Positions 57,685 through 64,000 of a stretch of 64,000 bases of DNA are shown here, piece by piece; the stretch's first letter is position 1, and each line of letters begins with the position of its first letter. Source of the stretch: Periweissella cryptocerci (GTDB lineage Bacteria; Bacillota; Bacilli; Lactobacillales; Lactobacillaceae); contig NZ_CP037940.1 of NCBI RefSeq assembly GCF_004358325.1, forward strand, positions 2,666,001-2,730,000, read 5' to 3'. Under the pieces are notes generated by a model that saw only the letters and a program-made list of their open reading frames with translations, was not told the origin of the DNA and searched no databases. A program made the translations under genes and the position numbers.

Positions 57685-57969
57685 TCAAATGTCTTTGCTT
57701 CGGATTTGGCCAAAAGTTTCAAAAGATTTTAGTACGTATTGTGAATGTTCATAAGCGCGTTGACCTGCAGCTGTAAGCATCATGCCCTTATTCCGAGTAA
57801 ATAAACTCATATTTAGAAATATTTCAAGTTGGTGAATTGATTTAGTGATTGTTGGTTGTGAGAGATTCAGTATTTCGGCAGTGCGACTAACGCTCTTTAA
57901 TTCAGCAACGGTACTAAATATGTAAAGTAATCGAATATCAAATGATTGCATATGTTCCGTTTTGTCCAT
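57685..57969 (-). CDS. LysR-type helix-turn-helix protein without effector domain
   Basis: 94 residues from ATG 57969 (AAGGAGG 5 nt upstream on the minus strand). Residues 5-65 are a LysR-type winged HTH (RLLYIFSTVAELKSVSRTAE, then LNLSQPTITKSIHQLE and LFTRNKGMMLTAAGQ). LysR regulators are normally about 300 residues; the ligand-binding domain is missing here, with the stop next to the glyS terminator. Either a decayed gene truncated at its 3' end or a real stand-alone DNA-binding protein; the intact start signals favour expression. Confidence 0.75.
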   Translation of the reverse strand: MDKTEHMQSFDIRLLYIFSTVAELKSVSRTAEILNLSQPTITKSIHQLEIFLNMSLFTRNKGMMLTAAGQRAYEHSQYVLKSFETFGQIRSKDI

Positions 57970-58231
57970 ATTAACCTCCTTAAAATAATATATTCCTCTG
58001 CAAATGTCTTTGGATTTCATATGTTAACTTTAGCGCTTACTTAAACGTATTGTCAACATTAAGTTATTATGAATTGTAATAATAAGAAAATATAATGAGC
58101 ATTTATTCATTATTTGTATTTTACTTTTATATATTAATTTGTGATTATAGAATAAATCATTTTTTGCGATTGGAAATTCAGCTATCAGCTATTTCTAACT
58201 TTTGCAAAAGAAATGGGAGGAAGGTGTGGAG

Positions 58232-58615
58232 ATGCAGTACATTGGGGTCACTTTTAACAGTTCAGTACAACATATAAAAAAAGTTCAAAATAATATCATC
58301 GGCTTAAAAGTTACAGCTAGTGCGGCTGGAAAGTTTGAGCGTTATGGACAAACTATTATTTATCCTAAACCAGAAGGTACGGCTGGATTTGCGGTGATAA
58401 TTGATGAAGGGGTAAATTATGCTGGTCCACTCGAAGAACTGCAAGTGTTTGCGGTATTAGGTTTTTCAAATGAATATGCGACACCTGAAAAAACGGCGAT
58501 GTTACACGAACAGTTTGAACAAGATAATGCGGTGTTGAAAGCAGAGAAAAAGCGCAATGAACTAGTGGAATCAATCAGAGATTTTCAAAGTTCAATGGCG
58601 CAGAAACGAATGTAA
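58232..58615 (+). CDS. Hypothetical protein, 127 aa
   Basis: The start ATG 58232 has GGAGGAAGG 7-15 nt upstream; the frame is open to 58202 without a better site. A beta-rich N-terminal 80 residues (FERYGQTIIYPKPEGTAGFA) and a helical, charged C terminus (LKAEKKRNELVESIRDFQSS). No signal peptide, membrane helix or known motif. It lies alone after the divergent LysR-type gene. Confidence 0.6.
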   Translation: MQYIGVTFNSSVQHIKKVQNNIIGLKVTASAAGKFERYGQTIIYPKPEGTAGFAVIIDEGVNYAGPLEELQVFAVLGFSNEYATPEKTAMLHEQFEQDNAVLKAEKKRNELVESIRDFQSSMAQKRM

Positions 58616-58632
58616 TTTACAAATAAATTAAT

Positions 58633-58782
58633 AAAGTTGGTTACTGCCCAGTTGCAAAAACTGCTACTTAAAACGCGTATCAAGCGACTGGGATTAGTTT
58701 AGTGTCAAGTGACCACGCTCAACGTTTGATGGGCTTAGAACAGGCGGTGCACTCGTTAGCGGCGGTGCCAAGCTCAGACTAA
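58633..58782 (+). pseudogene. Possible gene remnant with in-frame stop
   Basis: A frame reading KVGYCPVAKTAT, a TAA, then NAYQATGISLVSSDHAQRLM and further to VPSSD before TAA at 58782. The composition is protein-like but there is no start signal and the family is unknown. Could be chance. Confidence 0.2.
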
Positions 58783-58797
58783 TAGAGTATAGAGAAA

Positions 58798-58836
58798 AAT
58801 ACCGGTCAATCTCAAATATGAGGCTGACCGGTATTT
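58798..58836 (-). terminator. Bidirectional terminator
   Basis: AAATACCGGTCA pairs with TGACCGGTATTT. On the minus strand it follows the amidase stop; on the plus strand it ends the 58232 transcript. Confidence 0.85.
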
Positions 58837-58842
58837 GTTTGA

Positions 58843-59700
58843 TTATTTACTTTCGTTGTAGAAGTAATTATCTAAACCGCTTGTGACGGCTTTGGCGACT
58901 TTATTGGGGTAGCCGGGAGAGCTAATGGCTTTGAAATCTTTATTCGTGTTGATGTAACCCATTTCAAGTAAAACTGCTGGGCGTTTGTTATTACGAATGA
59001 CTTCAAAATTTCCGAAATCAACCCCACGATTTTTCATCGGGAAATGATCCATTTGGGCGTTGAGTGTTTTGGCTAAGGTTAATGAACCATTATCTTTGTG
59101 ATAATAATAAGTTGTTAAGCCACTGACCACGTTTTTCTTACCGTAAGAATCAAAGTGGAAAGAAACAAATGCATCGGCCTTGGCGCGGTTGGCAATTTCA
59201 GGAATGTCTTTTAAATACACAAGTTTATCGGTATGTCGCGTCATGATGACCTTGGCACCATATGCTTCAAGCGCTTTACGAACAGCTAAAGCCGTTTTGA
59301 GCGTGTAGGTTTTTTCGTATTGCCCATCATTGGATAGGGCACCGGTGTCGCTACCACCGTGACCTGGATCTAGGACGATGGTTGTTTCAGCCATGGGGGT
59401 TAATTTTTTTAGTGGGGTCTTGCGGTCTAGTAGCCACGTGGCAACCCAACCAGTTTTTTCGTTAGGTTTACGCACTTCGGTCCAATCGCCGTCCTCTTGG
59501 AGGATACGCAATTTCGTGTGTTTTGTTACGTAACCGAGTTGCTTAGCATTCCGATTTGGGCGATCACGGAGGGGGATTTCTGCTAGGTCAACTGTGATTT
59601 GGTTTTTATTTAATAAAATCACAGTTAAAATTGCCATGACGATGACGAAGCCAGCTGTTAGGGCAAGGGGTAACCAATTAGTTTTAAAGTAATTTTTCAT
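58843..59700 (-). CDS. N-acetylmuramoyl-L-alanine amidase (Amidase_3) with SH3 domain
   Basis: 285 residues. One N-terminal membrane anchor (LPLALTAGFVIVMAILTVIL), a bacterial SH3 domain (about 36-92, ending WVATWLLD), then the zinc amidase domain: VLDPGHGGSDTGA with His114, Glu129, FVSFHFDS with the second His, and LLEMGYIN with the catalytic Glu. It cleaves the amide bond between muramic acid and the peptide stem of peptidoglycan, outside the membrane. Ribosome site weak. Possible role in cell separation or wall turnover. Confidence 0.93.
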   Translation of the reverse strand: MKNYFKTNWLPLALTAGFVIVMAILTVILLNKNQITVDLAEIPLRDRPNRNAKQLGYVTKHTKLRILQEDGDWTEVRKPNEKTGWVATWLLDRKTPLKKLTPMAETTIVLDPGHGGSDTGALSNDGQYEKTYTLKTALAVRKALEAYGAKVIMTRHTDKLVYLKDIPEIANRAKADAFVSFHFDSYGKKNVVSGLTTYYYHKDNGSLTLAKTLNAQMDHFPMKNRGVDFGNFEVIRNNKRPAVLLEMGYINTNKDFKAISSPGYPNKVAKAVTSGLDNYFYNESK

Positions 59701-59881
59701 GGGAAATATTCCATTTCATGTTATGTATGCTACACTTTATTTAATTAGTCTAGATTAGCACAAATGACACGACTTGGCGATATTTTCTGCGGAGTTTTCG
59801 CAGAATCAAGTCATTTGTTAGCGATAGTTTGACAAGGTACTGTATAATGACTTAATAAACTATTACGAGTAAAAGGAAAAA

Positions 59882-60763
59882 ATGATGCACGACATACAAA
59901 CATATATTGAAAAGCACCAGTACGCCGGTCGTATTGGAACCGCATTTATTTATGCAATCATGGTTTCAATTGCCTTGAATTTCTTTTGGACGCCGGGTCA
60001 CATTTATTCTTCTGGCTTTACCGGGTTATCACAACTGTTTGATTCACTTTCAAAGGGTATTTTTGGTTTTAACATTCCAGTTTATGTTTTCTATTTTGTG
60101 TTTAATCTACCATTAATTGTGATGGCTTGGCGCAAAATTGGCCATCGGTTCGCCATTTTCACGATGATTGCAGTTATCTTGGCATCAACGATGATTCGTT
60201 TGATCAACACACCAACGGCTTTGACGCATGATCCACTGATTGATGCTATCTTTGGTGGCTTAGTTAACGGTTTTGCGACAGGGCTTGCGTTACGTAACGG
60301 AATCTCGACGGGTGGTTTAGATATCATTGGTATCTTGATTCGTAAGCGGACGGGGATGCGTATGGGGGTTGTGAATATGACCTTTAACGCCTTCATTATG
60401 ATTGCTGCTGGTTTGGTTTTTGGTTGGCAATTTGCGTTCTACTCAGCGATTGGGGTTTTCGTTAACGCGAAGGTCATTGATATGGTCTATACACGTCAAC
60501 AAAAGATGCAAATCATGATTATCACCGATCGTCCAAAGACGGTGGTTGATTCCATTCAAAACCACTTACGTCGTGGTATTACGATTGTCCACGGGGCAGA
60601 AGGTGCATACAAGCACGACGACAAAGCGGTCTTATTTACGGTTATTTCACAATACGAACAATTTGAAGCACGTGAGGCATTAACTGAAGCGGATCCACAT
60701 GCATTCATGTCCATGTGGCGGATTGAACGAACCGTTGGTAATTTTTACGAACCGAAATTATAG
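59882..60763 (+). CDS. YitT family membrane protein (DUF2179)
   Basis: 293 residues. Five predicted membrane helices in the first 190 residues, with FWTPGHIYSSGFTGLSQLFD and LRNGISTGGLDIIG as YitT-family landmarks, followed by a cytoplasmic C-terminal ferredoxin-like domain (about 200-285, MQIMIITDRPKTVVDSIQNH, then VLFTVISQYEQF). Function of the family is not settled. AAAGGAAA ribosome site. Monocistronic. Confidence 0.88.
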   Translation: MMHDIQTYIEKHQYAGRIGTAFIYAIMVSIALNFFWTPGHIYSSGFTGLSQLFDSLSKGIFGFNIPVYVFYFVFNLPLIVMAWRKIGHRFAIFTMIAVILASTMIRLINTPTALTHDPLIDAIFGGLVNGFATGLALRNGISTGGLDIIGILIRKRTGMRMGVVNMTFNAFIMIAAGLVFGWQFAFYSAIGVFVNAKVIDMVYTRQQKMQIMIITDRPKTVVDSIQNHLRRGITIVHGAEGAYKHDDKAVLFTVISQYEQFEAREALTEADPHAFMSMWRIERTVGNFYEPKL

Positions 60764-60772
60764 CTTTAGAAA

Positions 60773-60814
60773 ATGTCAGCTAATCATTTTGATTGGTTGG
60801 CATTTTTTTCTATT
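60773..60814 (+). terminator. Rho-independent terminator
   Basis: AATGTCAGCTAATCA pairs with TGATTGGTTGGCATT (wobbles), then seven T residues. The family II element begins within a few bases of the T run. Confidence 0.8.
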
Positions 60815-60817
60815 TCG

Positions 60818-61189
60818 TCTGACGTGGGATTGAATAAGATTGGCCACTGCGTGCCAGTAAATTACTTGGCGCACCGCGCTGGAAGCAGCCTCCCAAGCCA
60901 AAGTGTGGTCTTGGGAGGTTCGGACAAGCTGGGAGTCTAAGGAATAAATTCCTAAGACTCCTCATCTCATCCTCAGCGGAAATATGTGCTTCACACATAT
61001 TCCCCCAGTCGCGGTGTAAAGGCTGCGCCCGCCAAGCAATTTACTGGCACTCCGTTAGTTGGGAATAATTCTCAAACTAGTGAAAAAAGTTGCCAACCAC
61101 AGGCCACGGTAGCTTGGGAAAAACAACTTGACAATAGAACCTCAGTAATTCGATTTTTGCAAAATATAGAAATGAGAATCCTACGCTAA
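60818..61189 (+). repeat. Family II palindromic element
   Basis: Left end TCTGACGTGGGATTG at 60818; right end GAATCCTACGCTAAA is slightly diverged. The central stem GCCAGTAAATTACTTGGCG pairs with CGCCAAGCAATTTACTGGC, the most complete stem in the window. Apical hairpins GGAGTCT/AGACTCC and ATATGTG/CACATAT are present. Confidence 0.87.
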
Positions 61190-61325
61190 AACAATATAGA
61201 AACGCATTTTTTAATAGAAATCAGAACGATAAAAAATTTATTGTTGAAGCTGATATGTAAATTGTGCGACTGGCGTTAAAATAGCTTAAGCACTCTAAAC
61301 ATTGATTGAGTTGTAGCAGTCACAT

Positions 61326-61368
61326 GAAAAACGTTAGTTAATGATTATGATTAGCTAGCGTTTTTTAG
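61326..61368 (+). terminator. Terminator without an upstream gene
   Basis: AAAACGTTAGTTA pairs with TTAGCTAGCGTTTT, followed by T residues, just before the nfo promoter. The stretch 61190-61325 holds no gene; it may end read-through from the YitT gene and the repeat. Confidence 0.7.
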
Positions 61369-61410
61369 TATACTGATAGTAATGATAATTTAAGGTAAAG
61401 GGAGAAAGAC

Positions 61411-62328
61411 ATGACATTACGATTAGGTTCACACGTGGGGATGAGCGGTAAAGAAATGCTGTTAGGCTCAGCTAAAGAAGCTGCTGGATACGGGGCAACG
61501 ACGTTTATGATTTATACTGGCGCACCCCAAAATACGCGGCGAAAAGACACCAGCGAAATGAATATTCCTGCTGGCCAAGCCTTCATGGCCGAACATGATT
61601 TGCAAGATATTGTGGTCCACGCCCCATACATCATTAATTTGGCTAATGCAGAGAAAATGGACTTCGGGGTCGAATTTTTACGCGGGGAAATTATGCGTGC
61701 TCAAGCTTTGGGGGCTACCCAAATGACTTTGCACCCAGGAGCCCATGTGGGTGCTGGTGCCGAAGCCGGGATTGCGTCAATTGCCAAAGGCTTAAATGAA
61801 GTCATTACGCCAGATCAAAAAATTTCAATTGCGATTGAAACGATGGCGGGTAAGGGCACTGAAGTCGGGCGGACATTTGAAGAAATTGCCAGCATGATTG
61901 ACCAAATTAAGCTCAACGAACATGTTTCAGTTACGATGGATACTTGTCACATGAGTGATGCGGGTTACAATGTGCGGGCGGATTTTGATGGTGTGTTGAA
62001 TGAATTTGACCACATTATTGGTTTAGATAAGTTAGGTGTTATGCACGTTAATGATTCTAAGAACCCGCAAGGAGCACACAAAGACCGGCATGAAAATATT
62101 GGCTTTGGCTACCTCGGCTTTGACGCGTTACACCAAGTTGTCATGCATCCCCAATTAGCTGGTATTTCAAAGATTTTGGAAACCCCATATGTTGGTGCGG
62201 ACAAAAAAACGGCGGTCGCACCATACGGGGCAGAAATTGCGATGCTACGGGCCGGTGAATTTGACTATCATTTACGCGAAAAATTAGTCGCTGATTGGGA
62301 AGAATTACCATTGCCAATTGAAAATTAA
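61411..62328 (+). CDS. nfo: Deoxyribonuclease IV (endonuclease IV)
   Basis: 305 residues, AP endonuclease family 2 (TIM barrel with three metals). [17 protein letters not shown] at the start, [48 protein letters not shown] and [20 protein letters not shown] supply the metal-ligand His, Glu and Asp residues. It cuts DNA 5' of abasic sites in base excision repair. GGGAGAAAG ribosome site. rpsU follows at 119 bp. Confidence 0.96.
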   Translation: MTLRLGSHVGMSGKEMLLGSAKEAAGYGATTFMIYTGAPQNTRRKDTSEMNIPAGQAFMAEHDLQDIVVHAPYIINLANAEKMDFGVEFLRGEIMRAQALGATQMTLHPGAHVGAGAEAGIASIAKGLNEVITPDQKISIAIETMAGKGTEVGRTFEEIASMIDQIKLNEHVSVTMDTCHMSDAGYNVRADFDGVLNEFDHIIGLDKLGVMHVNDSKNPQGAHKDRHENIGFGYLGFDALHQVVMHPQLAGISKILETPYVGADKKTAVAPYGAEIAMLRAGEFDYHLREKLVADWEELPLPIEN

Positions 62329-62447
62329 ATTTAACTAACTAAATAATTAGCATTGACTTGAGCGACTATTTTTGCAATAATAGTTTTTGAGCATTCGTAC
62401 AATTTATTTGTGATGATGTTACATGTAACCGAGAGGAGGTGTATTTC

Positions 62448-62636
62448 ATGGCAAAGACAGTCGTTCGTAAAAACGAATCTCTTGATGATGCACTTCGTCG
62501 TTTCAAACGTGGCGTTTCTAAGGATGGTACACTCCAAGAATTCCGCAAGCGCGAATTCTACGAAAAGCCTTCCGTAAAAAAGAAGCTTAAATCAGAAGCA
62601 GCTCGCAAACGTAAGAACAAGAAGTCTCGTTTCTAA
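62448..62636 (+). CDS. rpsU: 30S ribosomal protein S21
   Basis: 62 residues from ATG 62448 (AGGAGGTG 7-14 nt upstream). [20 protein letters not shown] and the very basic C terminus ending KKSRF are diagnostic. A 12-bp palindrome GTTACATGTAAC lies at 62418-62429 between a probable promoter and the ribosome site; its role is unknown. Confidence 0.96.
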   Translation: MAKTVVRKNESLDDALRRFKRGVSKDGTLQEFRKREFYEKPSVKKKLKSEAARKRKNKKSRF

Positions 62637-62648
62637 TAGAGAGAGTCT

Positions 62649-62685
62649 TAAACCCTTGATACCATTGGTATTGAGGGTTTTTCTT
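62649..62685 (+). terminator. Rho-independent terminator of rpsU
   Basis: AAACCCTTGATACC pairs with GGTATTGAGGGTTT, then T residues. A family I element begins 15 bp later. Confidence 0.88.
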
Positions 62686-62699
62686 TGGCACTTTTTTCG

Positions 62700-63077
62700 T
62701 CTAACGTGGAATTTATAAAATGTGGTGAGATGTATGATGCCACTGCGTGCCTGAAAATCACATTGTGCACCGAGATGGAAGCACATGCCCAAGCCAAAGG
62801 ACGGTCTTGGGCAATTCGGGATAGCTGGCAGTCTAATGGCTAAAGCCAAAAGACTGCTCATCTACCCTCAGCGACAAACTCGACACGTGGTGTCAAGTTC
62901 GTCCCATTTCGGTGTAAAGCCTACCGGCCACAAAGTGATTTTCAGTCACTCCGCTAGATAATTGTGGAATTATTGATTACCGCTAAACTTGCAGCGACAA
63001 GGATTACGGCATATTACTAGTCAGACTGCCTCGTAGTGGGAATCAATCTGAGACACACATCCAAATTCCACGCCAGA
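62700..63077 (+). repeat. Family I palindromic element, core form
   Basis: Left end TCTAACGTGGAATTT at 62700, right end AAATTCCACGCCAGA ending at 63077. The central stem pairs 62751-62767 with 62929-62945 (one mismatch). None of the three extra modules is present, which makes it the reference for mapping module insertions: the module site reads CCCAAGCCAAAGGACGGTCT here. A small deletion (GCTCAAACTAAC... segment) lies in the tail. Confidence 0.88.
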
Positions 63078-63089
63078 AAAATTTTAGCC

Positions 63090-63146
63090 ACAAAATTGGC
63101 CACTCCGTTAGTTAGAAATAATGGTCAAACTAGCGAAAAGCAGTAC
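63090..63146 (+). repeat. Family II fragment fused to the family I element
   Basis: CAAAATTGGCCAC from the family II left part is joined directly to TCCGTTAGTTAG and the following tail (GTCAAACTAGCGAAAAGCAG). The central domain and the right terminus are absent. Confidence 0.7.
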
Positions 63147-63191
63147 AAATTTATCGTTTTATACACTGTTTTACCGTATTAAGATGCGACA

Positions 63192-63243
63192 AAAGTGTGA
63201 CTTTTTGAAATGTTTAGAATTTCGCTTAAAAAGTCACACTTTA
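63192..63243 (+). promoter_or_regulatory. 15-bp perfect inverted repeat upstream of the GNAT gene
   Basis: AAAGTGTGACTTTTT pairs with AAAAAGTCACACTTT, with a 20-nt loop, 38 bp before the acetyltransferase start. It could be an operator or a weak terminator of upstream read-through. Confidence 0.6.
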
Positions 63244-63280
63244 TAAAAGTAAGTTATTTTGAGTGAGAGAGGTATTTTCG

Positions 63281-63760
63281 ATGCAAATTCGGGCAATTGA
63301 ACCTAAAGATGACGCAGCGTTACAAGCAATCATTAAAGTTAATTTAAAAAATAATAATTTGGTGTTACCGGGGACTGCGTATTATGATCCTGAATTGGCT
63401 CATTTGAGTGCCTATTATGCCACACACGCGCCAAGTCGTTATTTTGTGTTGGTGGATGACATGGGTGCGGTACTTGGTGGCGTTGGTGTGGCACCGTTTG
63501 ATTTGGAACGGGGGATTGCGGAATTACAAAAGTTATATATTGCGCCAAATGAACAAGGCAAGGGCTACAGTAAAATGTTAATGGATGCTGCTCTTGCCTT
63601 TGCGCAAACTGAGTTTAAGGCATTGTATTTGGAGACGCATACTAACTTGGTGGCAGCGTTGGGTTTATATGACCGCTATGGTTTTGAACGCTTGAGTGCG
63701 CCGATTGCCGGATCAGAACACTCGACGATGAATGTGTGGATGCTAAAAAAATTCAGTTAA
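63281..63760 (+). CDS. GNAT-family N-acetyltransferase
   Basis: 159 residues from ATG 63281 (GAGAGG 8-13 nt upstream). IRAIEPKDDAALQAII opens the fold; the acetyl-CoA loop is LYIAPNEQGKGYSKMLMDAA (Q-x-x-G-x-G/A pattern), followed by LYLETHTNLVAALGLYDRYG, where the Asn and Tyr are typical. Substrate unknown. The end of the gene forms part of a bidirectional terminator (63751-63784). Confidence 0.9.
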   Translation: MQIRAIEPKDDAALQAIIKVNLKNNNLVLPGTAYYDPELAHLSAYYATHAPSRYFVLVDDMGAVLGGVGVAPFDLERGIAELQKLYIAPNEQGKGYSKMLMDAALAFAQTEFKALYLETHTNLVAALGLYDRYGFERLSAPIAGSEHSTMNVWMLKKFS

Positions 63761-63785
63761 CGACGTGAAAGTCATTAACTGAATC
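63751..63785 (+). terminator. Bidirectional terminator overlapping the GNAT stop
   Basis: ATTCAGTTAA pairs with TTAACTGAAT. It lies between the converging acetyltransferase gene and the partial gene at the window end. Confidence 0.75.
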
Positions 63786-63795
63786 TAATTTGGGG

Positions 63796-63999
63796 TTATA
63801 CCATTGGCTCAAGGTCATTATCAGATAGTTCTTTGAATTCGGTTGCTTCGAGCTGTTCGGCTTTAGCTTTTAAGCACATATCACTAAAACTGGTGAAATT
63901 AGTATGTAAGCTGATAAAACGGTTAAAAGCTTGGGTTTGAAAAATTCCGGGATCATTAGGCATACCAGCGGCCGTTAGTAAATCCTTGAAAGAATCGAA
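63796..63999 (-). CDS. Partial gene, unknown product
   Basis: The last 67 residues of a minus-strand gene whose start lies beyond the window (FDSFKDLLTAAGMPNDPGIF, then helical NRFISLHTNFTSFSDMCLKA and an acidic end, stop at 63796). The frame is open to the window edge. No family is recognised from this fragment. Confidence 0.65.
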   Translation of the reverse strand, partial: FDSFKDLLTAAGMPNDPGIFQTQAFNRFISLHTNFTSFSDMCLKAKAEQLEATEFKELSDNDLEPMV

Positions 64000-64000
64000 T

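Overview
The window looks like a chromosome segment of a low-to-moderate GC lactic acid bacterium (Lactobacillales). The Weissella/Leuconostoc side of Lactobacillaceae is the most likely home, but that is inference. Supporting signs are strong AGGAGG-type ribosome sites, T-box leaders in front of aminoacyl-tRNA synthetase genes, matches to the catabolite (cre) box, a YutG-type PgpA homologue, a pdhABCD operon, PepN, and a two-subunit glyQ-glyS synthetase. No prophage, complete insertion sequence, rRNA operon or CRISPR array is visible.

Layout. 1-6.5 kb: 3' end of lepA, class II fructose-bisphosphate aldolase, a 5'-nucleotidase, small unknown genes and a PgpA homologue. 6.6-12.7 kb: a phosphodiesterase/transporter pair, then T-box-controlled hisS-aspS. 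13.2-18.2 kb: an accessory-looking stretch with an RNase H-like protein, a ribbon-helix-helix/XRE regulator pair, gene remnants, an ArsR regulator-oxidoreductase operon and a small membrane protein. 18.3-23 kb: TPP riboswitch with a thiamine-binding protein, an ABC exporter, guaC and a flavin-binding-like protein. 23.5-27 kb: a very large secreted nuclease. 27.6-32.2 kb: aminotransferase, Xer recombinase, mutarotase, plsY, def. 32.4-37.3 kb: pdhABCD. 38-39.5 kb: glycine-T-box permease. 40.4-48.6 kb: rimP-nusA-ylxR-ylxQ-infB-rbfA, then truB-ribF and tRNA-Tyr. 48.9-57.6 kb: an envelope gene pair, pepN, T-box glyQ-glyS. 57.7-64 kb: a LysR HTH-only protein, a cell-wall amidase, a YitT protein, nfo, rpsU, a GNAT acetyltransferase and a partial gene.

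The unusual part is a two-family set of intergenic palindromic elements, present in about eleven complete or partial copies. Both families share imperfect terminal inverted repeats of the form TCTGACGTGG...CC(A/G)CGCTAGA, and both have a central domain built from nested hairpins. Families I and II differ in stem sequence but keep the same pairing, and in several stems both arms have changed together. Copies also differ by insertion or loss of whole hairpin modules. One module of about 110 bp is nearly identical in a family I and a family II copy. Two short copies, one of each family, have lost the central domain. Almost all copies lie just downstream of a gene, in the gene's sense direction. 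I do not recognise this element family. It is the best candidate here for an undescribed system: a structured RNA, or a MITE/BOX-like hairpin mobile element.

Regulation visible in the sequence ties genes to metabolism. There are two glycine T-boxes (permease and glyQS), an Asp/His T-box (hisS-aspS), a TPP riboswitch, cre boxes at pdhA and the mutarotase gene, and possible PurR boxes at guaC and the secreted nuclease, which would link extracellular nucleic-acid scavenging with purine interconversion.
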